A DNA stretch of 64,000 bases from Streptococcus sanguinis (GTDB lineage: Bacteria; Bacillota; Bacilli; Lactobacillales; Streptococcaceae), in assembly GCF_003943735.1 (NCBI RefSeq), contig NZ_RJMV01000004.1:124001-188000 (forward strand). Reading direction: 5' to 3'. This document shows, one piece after another, positions 30,201 through 37,278 of the stretch (positions are counted from its first letter, which is position 1; the number at the start of each line of letters is the position of its first letter). Under the pieces are notes generated by a model. That model saw only the letters and a program-made list of their open reading frames with translations, made no database searches and was not told the origin of the DNA. The translations under genes were made by a program, and so were the position numbers.

Positions 30201-33200
30201 CGCGGCAATACCATTTGCATCTTTGCGAGAAATGCTAATTTCTGGTGTTTCACCTACAAAGCGCTTGTCTGGCGTGAAGGTGATATTGCCCTCCGCATCT
30301 ACTTCAAACTTACCGACTTTGGCAATTTCTTTTACATTGGTGCCGGTGTCAAAGACTGGTGAACTGTCAACTGGGAATCCTACTTTAGGATCTCCAGCTT
30401 TAAAAGTTACACGTCCTTTTTGAACTTGGCCTTGCGGACCTTCTGTCTGATCTCCAGTTCCCGTCGGAGTCACAGCAGTCACAGTCGCTCGATATTTGGC
30501 CTTAGCTACTGTACCGTTGACATCTGTACGGCTGAGTTCGATTTCTGGTGTCTTACCTACAAATGTTTTGACTGGAGTAAAGGTGACATTCCCCTCTCCG
30601 TCCACCTCGAACTTACCGATTTTGGCAATTTCTTTCACATTCGTGCCAGTATCAAAGACTGGAGTGCTGTTTTCTGGGAAACCAACCTGAGGACTTCCTG
30701 GTTCAAAAGTAACCTTGTCTTTTTGAACTTGACCTTGAGGGCCTTTTGTCTGAGCGCCTGTGGCTCTTGGAGTCACTTTCTCAACAGTAGGCGTGTACTT
30801 AGCCGTCACAGGAGTGCCATTCTTATCTACACGCTTAACAACAACCGGATCTGGTGTGCCAACATATTGCTTGTCCGGTGTGAAAGTAACAGATCCATCT
30901 GGTGCCACTTCAAAGATTCCGACATTTGGAACCACCTTGCGCTTGCTTCCATCTTCGAAAGTCGCTGGAGTATCATTATCCAATGGTACATCTGGGTTGC
31001 CACTGACAAAGTTTGGCTTACCTGTCTGTGGACGGCCTTGTTTACCAGTGCTGGTGATGTTTGTTCCTGTTGGAGTTACAGCAGTGACTGTTGCCTTGTA
31101 GATAGCTGTAGCTGTGCTGCCATTCGTATCTGTACGAGTAATCCTGATGTCAGGTGTAAGGCCTTTAAATTGTTTCTCTGGAGTAAAGGTTACATTTCCA
31201 TTCACATCCACTTCAAACTTACCAACAGTAGGCACTTCTTTAACAGTCGAACCATTGTCAAAGAGCGGAGTTGAGCCAGCCGGAAAGACCACTGTTTGTT
31301 TTTGACCGTTGACTTGCGCAGAACCTTCTGTGAAGCTGACTTTCCCTTGCTGCACTTGGCCTTGTATACCACTGGTTTCAGCATTCGTCGCACTTGGTGC
31401 TGCTGCTTTTACATCAGCCTGATAGGTAGCTGTTACTTCTGTTCCATTGACATCTACTCGCTTGATAGTCTCTGCTGCTGGACGTCCAGTATAAGTCGGC
31501 AGTGGAGTAAAGGTAACTAGACCTTGATTATCAACCTGATAGGTACCAACACCAGCAACTATTTTAGTCTGGCTGCCATTATCAAAGGTTGGCAACTTCT
31601 TGCTATCAATAGGCACACGATTATTGCCCGGATTGAAGGTCAGCTGTCCTGTCTGAACTGCACCTTGAATGCCCTCACTGCTGGCACCTTGAGCAGATGG
31701 TCTAACAGGAGTCACCTTTGGCTGATAAACAGCTTGATGCGGAATACCTTTGCCATCAAGCATTTGAACAGACACAGGGTCAACAGTACCAACGAAGTTT
31801 TTGTTTGGTTTGAAAGTAATCTTACCTGTTGAAGGCTCGACTTCAAAACGACCAATTTCCTGACCATTTGATAAAGCTGGAACTCTAGTATCATCTGTAG
31901 TCGTTCCATCTGCTCTCACAAATTTTACAGGATTTGTTGTACTTGGACTTGCAGGAGTTTTGCCAGCATCTCCATCATTAAAGACAGGTGTCTTTTCTTG
32001 CGTTAGTCCTTGAGCATCCCTTGTTTCATACTTAGGAACATTCAGCACGGTTGGCACATAGCGTCCATCCATAGTGTTGAGCTGATCGTTGATGACTGCT
32101 TCAGCTTGATTCTTAGCAACCCAGTCTGTGCTTGCACCATTAGTGTCAAAGCGACGGATGTTAATCCCCTGAGCTGTGCCGATAAAGCCAGCCTTAGGCT
32201 CATATACCACGTCTACATCAGCACCATTTGCTGTTACTTTATAACGGCCTTCAGCAGTGTTGTACCAGCCTGCTGCATCAGCAGTCAGGGCATTTCCTCT
32301 CGCATCTAATACAATCGGATCTTTAGTAGTATCAATCGCTACTCTCTTGTTTTCAGTATTTTGAGCAATCCCCTGTGGAGTGAAATGAAGAGTGGCTGTC
32401 TGTCTCTGATCACGGATTCCAGTACTTTCCTTCTTCTCTCCTTTTGGTGGATAGGTCAGTTCAACTTCTAGGTCTTCCACCTCACCGCTGAATGCTGTTC
32501 CAGTAGGTTTCTCAATATCTCCCTTGTTCAAGGCAATCCGAACCCGCATTCCCAGTTTGCTAAGTTCAGGATTGGTCATGGCTGGGTTCTTCTTAAAGTT
32601 AACAGTATAATCTCCCGCAGTTGTTACTTCGGTAAATTCACTGGCTTCATCTTCATCGAAGACACCATTATTATTGAAGTCAATCCAGGCACGGACATAG
32701 GCTTTTTCGTATCCGTTAGCTGAAGCATGGATGCGGAGAGAATAATCTCCGTCGTGCAGACGGTTTACTGGAAAAAGACCATTGGTTTTCCCGACTAAAT
32801 CATCAGACAAGAGCTGATTAATACCTTCATCGGCTAAATCATTCTGATCGTCATGCTTCCAGTTGTTTCCAGATGTGGTATCAATATCAGCCGCAACACG
32901 GCCCAAGAATGGCTGTGGATTTTGACCGCCAGTTTCTGCATTGTATCTTGAAATAGCATGGATAGCTTTTCCATAGGAATCCGGTGCATCACCTTCATCG
33001 ATTGCCATAAAACCAATCATCGCAGCCTGCTGACCAGAAGAAGCTATGTAAATACCAACCTCTGAAGCACCACGAGTCATGACAAGCGGAATTGTATTGT
33101 TTCTAGAAACGTTCGGTCCAAATACTTGACTTCCCAGTCCGCCAGTCTTTTGGTCAGGACTGACATAGGCCTGCCAATGAACACCAGTACCGTCATCTCC

Positions 33201-34442
33201 AATAAATTGGCCTTCTGTGGTAGGTTTCATTGGCTTATAGGTTTCTGTAATCTCAGTAGTCACACCATTTGCGTCTGTAACTGTACGCTTCCACTCGGCT
33301 AAATGTTCCCAACCCTTACCATTGGTTGTAAAGATAGCATACTCACCAGGGTTTGCCTCTTCGCCATCAGCCATGACAACTGTTGCTTTAACTGGCTTCC
33401 CACGATATCTAGCTTCAACTTTGAACTTCACGCCATAGTTGGCTTCATCTTTAGGAACCTGCAGTTGGGTTTTACGCCCTTTAGTATCAATTCCCTCTGA
33501 CTTAATAGCTGAATATTGATTCTGAGCTGCACCAGTAATTTTAGGACGGTAATCATCACCATACCAATACTGATAAGCATAATTATTACTATTGTTATAT
33601 TGAAGCCAAGTATTTTTTGCATTGGGATCATAACTGCTTTCGTACTCAGTTCCCTTTACTCGATCACGATAGATCTCTGTCGCATAGAAAGGTTTCAATT
33701 CCGTCACGGTCAGTTTGACCACATAGCCCGGCGAAATTTCCTTTTCATATACTGTTCCAACTTTAAAGGAGCCATCTTTATCTAGATTTCTCAGTGATTT
33801 AGTATCACCAAAATCTAGCCAGTTTACCTGCTTCATCAACTCATCAGAGCGTTTCCTCACTGATTCTTCCAGTGTTGGTTTAGAAACTGTAGGATTAGCT
33901 GTTGCATCTTGTATAGCAGAGCTAGCTTGACCAGCAGGACTGGTAGTACGAAATGATGTTCCTGTCTCCATTGGCTGGCCATTACGCTCAGACCTCGGCA
34001 TAGCTGCAGAACTTGGTTTTGGCGTATATTGCACTGAATAAGAGCGAGTCTGACTAGCTTCAGCAGGTCTTGCTTCATTAGAGGTCTCAGCTGTCTGATT
34101 AGCTTCTTGTGGCTTTTCAGGTGTCGCTTGCTCTAGAGCTGCAGCTGGACTAACCAGCTGATTTTGATTAACACTTGCTTCTGAGTTAGCTGTTTCAGAA
34201 ACAGCAGATGTTGCTGTATTCTCAAGAGCAGGCTGACTGACTGGCTGACTCACAGCAGAGTCCGTCGGTTTTTCTGGCAGTGAGATATTATCATCTACAG
34301 ATCCGCTGGCAGTTTCATCTGCATTGACCGTAGCCGCAGTACCTAAAAGGAAAACGGTAGATAATAATACCGAGCAAACTCCGACATTTAATTTTCGAAT
34401 TGAAAACTTGTTTAAATGGGGATTAAATAATTCTTTTCCCAT
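24264..34442 (-). CDS. CshA-family fibrillar surface adhesin, about 3392 residues (csh copy 3)
   Basis: The largest protein of the window. The frame is open 10 codons further upstream, but TAGGAGA lies 7 nt before the ATG at 34442 (MGKELFNPHLNKFSIRK), the start matching copies 1 and 2. FSIRK signal peptide; disordered region to ~180 without the RSRRVRRD motif of the others; non-repetitive lectin-like region (~190-500); GEVED domain (DFNNNGVFDEDEASEF); then from ~663 two divergent and 24 regular fibril repeats, with modules arranged in recurring groups of three. C-terminus SLPKTGTEE, membrane segment, KRKKK tail. It is probably the longest fibril on the cell surface and contributes adhesion to host fibronectin or partner bacteria by analogy with CshA. 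First of the three genes in transcription order, with its own promoter. Confidence 0.95.
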   Translation of the reverse strand: MGKELFNPHLNKFSIRKLNVGVCSVLLSTVFLLGTAATVNADETASGSVDDNISLPEKPTDSAVSQPVSQPALENTATSAVSETANSEASVNQNQLVSPAAALEQATPEKPQEANQTAETSNEARPAEASQTRSYSVQYTPKPSSAAMPRSERNGQPMETGTSFRTTSPAGQASSAIQDATANPTVSKPTLEESVRKRSDELMKQVNWLDFGDTKSLRNLDKDGSFKVGTVYEKEISPGYVVKLTVTELKPFYATEIYRDRVKGTEYESSYDPNAKNTWLQYNNSNNYAYQYWYGDDYRPKITGAAQNQYSAIKSEGIDTKGRKTQLQVPKDEANYGVKFKVEARYRGKPVKATVVMADGEEANPGEYAIFTTNGKGWEHLAEWKRTVTDANGVTTEITETYKPMKPTTEGQFIGDDGTGVHWQAYVSPDQKTGGLGSQVFGPNVSRNNTIPLVMTRGASEVGIYIASSGQQAAMIGFMAIDEGDAPDSYGKAIHAISRYNAETGGQNPQPFLGRVAADIDTTSGNNWKHDDQNDLADEGINQLLSDDLVGKTNGLFPVNRLHDGDYSLRIHASANGYEKAYVRAWIDFNNNGVFDEDEASEFTEVTTAGDYTVNFKKNPAMTNPELSKLGMRVRIALNKGDIEKPTGTAFSGEVEDLEVELTYPPKGEKKESTGIRDQRQTATLHFTPQGIAQNTENKRVAIDTTKDPIVLDARGNALTADAAGWYNTAEGRYKVTANGADVDVVYEPKAGFIGTAQGINIRRFDTNGASTDWVAKNQAEAVINDQLNTMDGRYVPTVLNVPKYETRDAQGLTQEKTPVFNDGDAGKTPASPSTTNPVKFVRADGTTTDDTRVPALSNGQEIGRFEVEPSTGKITFKPNKNFVGTVDPVSVQMLDGKGIPHQAVYQPKVTPVRPSAQGASSEGIQGAVQTGQLTFNPGNNRVPIDSKKLPTFDNGSQTKIVAGVGTYQVDNQGLVTFTPLPTYTGRPAAETIKRVDVNGTEVTATYQADVKAAAPSATNAETSGIQGQVQQGKVSFTEGSAQVNGQKQTVVFPAGSTPLFDNGSTVKEVPTVGKFEVDVNGNVTFTPEKQFKGLTPDIRITRTDTNGSTATAIYKATVTAVTPTGTNITSTGKQGRPQTGKPNFVSGNPDVPLDNDTPATFEDGSKRKVVPNVGIFEVAPDGSVTFTPDKQYVGTPDPVVVKRVDKNGTPVTAKYTPTVEKVTPRATGAQTKGPQGQVQKDKVTFEPGSPQVGFPENSTPVFDTGTNVKEIAKIGKFEVDGEGNVTFTPVKTFVGKTPEIELSRTDVNGTVAKAKYRATVTAVTPTGTGDQTEGPQGQVQKGRVTFKAGDPKVGFPVDSSPVFDTGTNVKEIAKVGKFEVDAEGNITFTPDKRFVGETPEISISRKDANGIAAKVTYIATVTPVTPTGTNVTSTGPQGLPQTGTPTFQGGDLLVPIDEAVEPTFEDGSKKKAIPGQGTYTIAPDGTVTFTPEKQFVGKPDSVTVKRVDKNGTPVTATYSPEFTKVTPTGTGDKTEGLQGQVQEGHVTFTPGHASVPFPAETTPLFDNGLTVKEIPTVGKFEVDANGKVTFTPDKQFKGITPELTLVRADVNGTPVTVKYQAVVKEVVPTGTNITSTGEQGRPQTGKPNFVSGTPGVPLDNDTPATFDDGSKRKVVPNVGIFEVAPDGSVTFTPDKQFVGTPDPVIVKRVDKNGTPVTAKYTPTVEKVTPRATGAQTEGLQGQVQKGKVTFEAGSPQVGFPTDSTPVFDTGTTVKEIAKVGKFEVDTEGNVTFTPVKSFVGKTPEVELSRTDINGTAAKANYQAIVTAVTPTGTGDKTEGLQGQVQKGHVTFTPGHELVPFPAGSTPLFGNGKNIKEVPNIGKFEVDADGSVTFTPDKQFKGETPELGIIRVDANGTPVTVKYQAIVKEVTPIGTTVTSTGPQGIPQTGTPIFKAADPLVPIDETVEPTFADGSKEKKIPGQGTYTITPDGVVTFTPDKQFVGKPDPITVKRVDKNGTPVTATYSPEFTKVTPTGTNATSTGPQGLPQTGTPTFEGGDPLVPIDETVEPTFADGSKEKKIPGQGTYTITPDGAVTFTPDKQFVGKPDPITVKRVDKNGTPVTATYSPEFTKVTPTGTGDKTEGLQGQVQEGHVSFTPGHASVPFPAGSTPLFDNGTAVKEVPNVGKFEVDADGKVTFTPDKQFKGETPELELTRIDANGTSVTVKYQAVVKEVAPTGTTSTSTGPQGRPQTGKPNFVGGDPNVPLDNDTPATFDDGSKRKEVPNVGVFEVTPDGSVTFTPDKQYIGTPDPVTVKRVDKNGTPVTAKYTPTVEKVTPRATGAQTEGLQGQVQKGKITFEAGNPQVGFPENSTPVFDTGTNVKEIAKVGKFEVDGEGNVTFTPVKTFVGKTSEIELSRADANGTVAKANYQATVTAVTPTGTGTKTEGLQGQVQEGKVTFTPGHKLVPFPAGSTPMFDNGSSVKEVPNVGKFEVDADGKVTFTPDKQFKGETPELELTRTDANGTPATVKYQAVVREVTPTATTSTSTGPQGRPQTGKPNFVGGDPNVPLDNDTPATFDDGSKRKEVPNVGIFEVTPDGSVTFTPDKQYVGTPDPVTVKRVDKNGTPVTAKYTPTVEKVTPIGTTATSTGPQGLPQTGTPTFTGGDPLVPIDETVEPIFEDGNKEKNIPGQGTYTITPDGVVTFTPDKQFVGKPDPITVKRVDKNGTPVTATYSPEFTKVTPTGTGVKTEGLQGQVQEGKVTFTPGHDSVPFPADSTPLFDNGSTVKEVPNVGKFEVDADGKVTFTPDKQFKGETPELELTRTDVNGTPVTVKYQAVVKEVTPTGTTVMSTGPQGLPQTGTPTFKGADPLVPIDETVEPTFEDGSKKKTIPGQGTYTITPDGAVTFTPDKQFVGKPDPITVKRVDKNGTPVTATYSPEFTKVTPTGTGTKTEGLQGQVQKGQVTFTPGHKLVPFPAGSTPLFGNGKNIKEVPNVGKFEVDADNKVTFTPIKQFKGETSELGLIRLDTNGTPVIVKYQAIVKAVVPTGKNATSTNIKGHVQTGKPVFEAGDPLVPIDELVEPTFEDESKEKTIPGQGTYTIAPDGTVTFTPEADFLGQGSGVTLVRRDKNGSSVTARYVPTVVEPSTSKNSVSSGRKGQAQTGTPTFEGAIDQAVAPTFADGSTEMVVPGEGTYRFNMLGAVTFVPEADFVGTARGVVVKRSDIYGNAVTATYTPTVLGSTDTEDTSSTGLKGQPQTGKPIFEGDVDPTVPPTFEDGSTEKAVPGQGTYTIAPDGTVTFVPETGFVGQADGVTVIRKDRNGQTISAVYVPTVTENPVQPERTITPAPPSLSKSEGAKSLPKTGTEETSYLAASLLAGVSGLGLIGLEKRKKKSED
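24447..32453 (-). repeat. fibril repeat array of csh copy 3 (2 divergent + 24 regular units) with 909-bp higher-order period
   Basis: Four module types are visible: G (TGTGDKTEGLQGQVQ), P (STGPQGRPQTGKPNF with VPLDNDTPATF), Q (RATGAQTEGLQGQVQ with VFDTGTNVKEI) and N (STGPQGLPQTGTPTF with VPIDETVEPTF). The order G-P-Q recurs. The plus-strand string AACAGTTGGTGTGTACTTAG starts at 26541 and at 27450, 909 bp (3 x 303) apart, followed by about 250 bp with only a few differences. Confidence 0.85.
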
Positions 34443-34477
34443 AGAATCTCCTATATTAATATTTAATAGCAACTGGT

Positions 34478-34517
34478 ATTATACAACATTTATATTTAGT
34501 TAGCCATGGATATGACT
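34478..34517 (-). promoter_or_regulatory. promoter of csh copy 3 with shared 20-bp palindrome
   Basis: TATAAT (34483-34478) and, 14 nt further upstream, AGTTAGCCATGGATATGACT (34498-34517), aligned base for base with the elements of copies 1 and 2. It covers the -35 position. Confidence 0.7.
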
Positions 34518-34532
34518 GTAGTTGAGGGCTAT

Positions 34533-34552
34533 TGTGTCCAAAAATGGACACA
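34533..34552. repeat. 8-bp perfect inverted repeat upstream of csh copy 3
   Basis: TGTGTCCA (34533-34540) and TGGACACA (34545-34552) flank AAAA. It lies 15 nt upstream of the 20-bp palindrome. No T-run follows on the minus strand, so it is not an obvious terminator; it could be an additional regulator site. Confidence 0.6.
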
Positions 34553-34578
34553 TAAAAAAAAAGCTCCATTTTTATAGT

Positions 34579-34607
34579 AAAAAAGAAGATCCGCAAACGA
34601 ATCTTCT
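34579..34607 (-). terminator. terminator of the flavodoxin-like reductase gene
   Basis: AGAAGAT (34584-34590) pairs with ATCTTCT (34601-34607), followed on the minus strand by CTTTTTTACT. It is the same kind of hairpin (GATTCGTTT loop side) as the terminators of csh copies 2 and 3. Confidence 0.8.
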
Positions 34608-34612
34608 CACTT

Positions 34613-35104
34613 TTAACCTTCTGATAAAACCTTATCTAACTTTTCCTGCAGGGCTGCTAATTCCCAACCTTCGATTTCTTTCAGTTCATGAGTGGTTACT
34701 GCCAGCCCCTCATATTTGAGTCCGCAGTTCCGGCAAAAACGGCTCATTACGTAGTCCAGCATTTCAATTTCTTTGCTAGGCTGAGAACCTTGCAAGAGAA
34801 AGAATACCTTTTTGCCCTTAAGTGCTTCCTGCGGCTCATGCACATCAGCCACTCGGTCCAACAGAGTTTTTAGCAAGCCTGAAAAAGACCACCAATAAAT
34901 AGGACTGGTAAATACCAAAACATCGGCTTGGCTCAGCTGCTCATAGACTTGAAAGAACTGATCGTTTTCTGCCGACTGGCCATATTGCTCAATATGGTAA
35001 TCCACTAATTGAAGAGACTCATAATCTCTATCTCGCAGAAAAAAGTGCCCCAGCTTAAAACTATTGCCATTCCTATTTGGACTGGCGTTTACCAAATAAA
35101 TCAT
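34613..35104 (-). CDS. NAD(P)H-dependent FMN reductase / flavodoxin-fold oxidoreductase
   Basis: A 163-residue flavodoxin-like protein. MIYLVNASPNRNGNSFKLG carries the phosphate-binding turn for FMN, and VLVFTSPIYWWSFSGLLKTL is the typical flavin-ring contact segment of this family. A small RFCRNCG cysteine pair lies near residue ~123. It probably reduces quinones, flavins or similar electrophiles with NAD(P)H in the cytoplasm; the precise substrate is not predictable. An in-frame TTG ten codons upstream is possible, but the GAGGAGAAG site fits the ATG at 35104. It follows the acetolactate decarboxylase gene on the same strand by about 75 nt. Confidence 0.82.
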   Translation of the reverse strand: MIYLVNASPNRNGNSFKLGHFFLRDRDYESLQLVDYHIEQYGQSAENDQFFQVYEQLSQADVLVFTSPIYWWSFSGLLKTLLDRVADVHEPQEALKGKKVFFLLQGSQPSKEIEMLDYVMSRFCRNCGLKYEGLAVTTHELKEIEGWELAALQEKLDKVLSEG

Positions 35105-35178
35105 AGCTTCTCTTCTCCTCTGTTCTTTTTCCAATTATATCAAAAAAAGAGGCAGCAAACAATGCTAGCCCCTGCTAT

Positions 35179-35898
35179 TTATTCCGACTTTTCCATATCT
35201 TCTTTCATCTCATCCATATTAAACTTAGCAAAGAGATACTTGCGATCTTGTACTGGGAAACGCTGATCCAGCTGGTCTACAGCACCCAACTCGACGACAC
35301 CTTCTTTGATAACAAAATCCATAACATGTCCGCCAAAAGTCAGATCATCCGATACAAAATGCAGATGATAACCTGCCAGACTGACTCCGTGGAAAATCTC
35401 TGGCGTCCAGATACCGACGATGGTGCCTGAGATATTTTCCTTACAGTACTCAGGCTGATTAACCGCTACTTCTGCAAACTTCCGCTCCGTTGTAGACTTG
35501 GGAATCATCCGAACATGCATGCGGGCGAAATCACCATGAATCTTGATAGAGCGGAAAAGATTTTCCCCATCATAATAAGACTCAATCCGCTTTTCCAGCT
35601 CCTTGTCGTCCATCTCAAAGCGCTGACGGAAAATGACCTCCGCTTGGTGAGGAACCACTGCCGCATAAGGCACAGTCATATCCGGTGACACTTCAACCAC
35701 TTCTGGCACCTCTCCAGATCCCTTTGCCTGATAAGCCTTACCATCGAGAATAATGAGCTCTCCATCAATAGAGTCCAACGTTCCCAAGCCCAAATCTCCA
35801 TACTGCAGCAGCTCTCCAACAGTCATACTGCCGTCGTAAAGACCAGCCATCAAAGCTCCCAAAGTATTATATTGAAATAATTTGATTGGTTCTGCCAT
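35179..35898 (-). CDS. alsD: alpha-acetolactate decarboxylase
   Basis: A 239-residue protein that matches the family length. It converts 2-acetolactate to acetoin, relieving pyruvate excess and balancing branched-chain amino acid supply. The zinc-ligand region LAGYHLHFVSDDLTFGGHV (about residues 178-196) gives the HxH and further His ligands, with the catalytic Glu/Arg region before it (RMHVRMIPKS). LFQYNTLGALMAGLYDG is the typical start. No acetolactate synthase gene is adjacent. A TATAAT preceded by TG (36000-36008) about 100 nt upstream is the likely promoter. Confidence 0.93.
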   Translation of the reverse strand: MAEPIKLFQYNTLGALMAGLYDGSMTVGELLQYGDLGLGTLDSIDGELIILDGKAYQAKGSGEVPEVVEVSPDMTVPYAAVVPHQAEVIFRQRFEMDDKELEKRIESYYDGENLFRSIKIHGDFARMHVRMIPKSTTERKFAEVAVNQPEYCKENISGTIVGIWTPEIFHGVSLAGYHLHFVSDDLTFGGHVMDFVIKEGVVELGAVDQLDQRFPVQDRKYLFAKFNMDEMKEDMEKSE

Positions 35899-36048
35899 TC
35901 TTTTTCCTTAATCTTTCTCTTCCTAAAAATATTATTACCCATCCAGCTAAGCTTTTTTCATCCTTATTACATGTGCTTACTGAATTTCTACCGCCAATCA
36001 TTATACCATAAATTGCGGGAAAGGGCTGAGCAAGTTCTTCCTCAACTT

Positions 36049-37278
36049 TTACAAGTTTTCATAAAGCTCCTCCATGGCACCATCATCAGGTACCAATCTC
36101 AGGTAAGAAGCTGCAGCCTTTTTAGCTTCTTCAAATCGACCTAATTCTCGAAGGAGATAGACATACTGCTCTAGAAACTCTGGATTGTCCTGCAGTTCAC
36201 GAGCCAGTTGATTATAGAGTTCCTCTGCTTTTTCCAGATTTTCCAAAGCCTGATAAGCACGCGCTAGATTCCAGCGGGTCAAGGCATTATCGACTTCTTG
36301 CTCTGCAAATTCTAAAATATCCTCATAGCGCTCCTGCTCCAAATAAAGAGTAGTCAGTCGCAAGGAAATCTCTTCCAAATCATCCGCATCTTCCTGAGCC
36401 TGCAAGAGGTAATGTTCAGCCGCTTCCTCATCATGAAGTTCATAAGAAAGCTGCGAGGCTAAGAGCAAGAGCCGAGTCTCAAAAGGATTCTTAGCCAAGC
36501 CCTGCTGGGCAAGAGTCAGGGCTTCAGCTGTTCGATGCTCCGCATGAAGAGATAGTGCATAGCTATATTCGTAGCCTTCAAAATCCGGCGACAGAGTATC
36601 AAGCTGCTTGAAATAAAGATTGGCCTTCTGGTATTCTTCCTGATCCGCTAATATAGTTGCCAGCTCATAAACCGCAGCATCGTCATACTCCAGCTCAACA
36701 GCTTTCTCCAAAAACTCAATGGCCGCTGCAAATTTTCCAAGACTGGCATAGCAGACCCCAATCCGCTGATAGGTCGAAACACCTGTCTGCTCAAAGATTG
36801 TACGATTGTCTAGCTGAGCGTATTCCTTAATCGCCTGAGAAAAATCCCCTAGCTCCAAATCTATCTCAGCCAGACCAAAGGTTACCAAAGGCTCATCAGT
36901 CAGCGCCGCTGCCTGAGCCAGTTTTTCTCGAGCGACATCAGGCAGCCCCTCTAGCTGATAGAGGTCAGCCTTAGCCAAGAGAGCAGCAACATACCAGTCA
37001 CTGTCCGGCTGAATCTCCTCCAGATAGGCAAAAGCCTGCTCCAAGTCCCCATCGTCACTGGCAATAGCTGCCAGACTGATATAAGAAGCCGGATAGTCAG
37101 GAGCCAACTTTTCAAAAATACGCTTGGCCTGAGGGAAAAAGCCGATACTCTCTAAGTAATCGGCCAAATCCAATAATTCTTCTTCGCTGTCTGTAGTCAG
37201 GGCTTGCTCGAAATAGCGGTCAGCCAGAGCTAGGTCCTGCTCCTGTATAGCTGCCAACATTTGCTCACTCTTGCTCAC
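36049..37278 (-). CDS. tetratricopeptide repeat (TPR) protein
   Basis: A protein of about 409 residues built almost wholly of TPR helices (e.g. AIEFLEKAVELEYDDAAVYE, NLEKAEELYNQLARELQDNP), with very acidic composition and no signal peptide. It is probably a cytoplasmic scaffold; its partner is unknown. The preferred start is GTG at 37278: AAGGAG stands 6 nt before it, and the resulting SKSEQMLAAIQ matches related streptococcal proteins as I recall them. An upstream in-frame ATG at 37320 has no ribosome site. It overlaps the end of the AI-2E-family gene by 14 nt, so the two are coupled. Confidence 0.8.
   Translation of the reverse strand: MSKSEQMLAAIQEQDLALADRYFEQALTTDSEEELLDLADYLESIGFFPQAKRIFEKLAPDYPASYISLAAIASDDGDLEQAFAYLEEIQPDSDWYVAALLAKADLYQLEGLPDVAREKLAQAAALTDEPLVTFGLAEIDLELGDFSQAIKEYAQLDNRTIFEQTGVSTYQRIGVCYASLGKFAAAIEFLEKAVELEYDDAAVYELATILADQEEYQKANLYFKQLDTLSPDFEGYEYSYALSLHAEHRTAEALTLAQQGLAKNPFETRLLLLASQLSYELHDEEAAEHYLLQAQEDADDLEEISLRLTTLYLEQERYEDILEFAEQEVDNALTRWNLARAYQALENLEKAEELYNQLARELQDNPEFLEQYVYLLRELGRFEEAKKAAASYLRLVPDDGAMEELYENL

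Noticed and set aside
9672-32453. CRISPR-like regular spacing of repeats
   Set aside because: The period is about 303 bp, in frame with a protein, without short repeats separated by unique spacers.
9700-34100. Many long plus-strand reading frames (up to ~300 codons) opposite the fibril genes
   Set aside because: They recur with the 303-bp repeat, translate into Trp/Cys/Ser-rich nonsense with no family resemblance, lack ribosome sites, and are explained by the repetitive composition of the coding strand.
9495-34442. Mobile-element origin of the fibril cluster
   Set aside because: No transposase, integrase, flanking target duplication or tRNA is visible; tandem duplication explains the copies.
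34443-34472. Ten-codon N-terminal extension of csh copy 3
   Set aside because: TAGGAGA lies just before the ATG at 34442, and the extension has no counterpart in copies 1 and 2.
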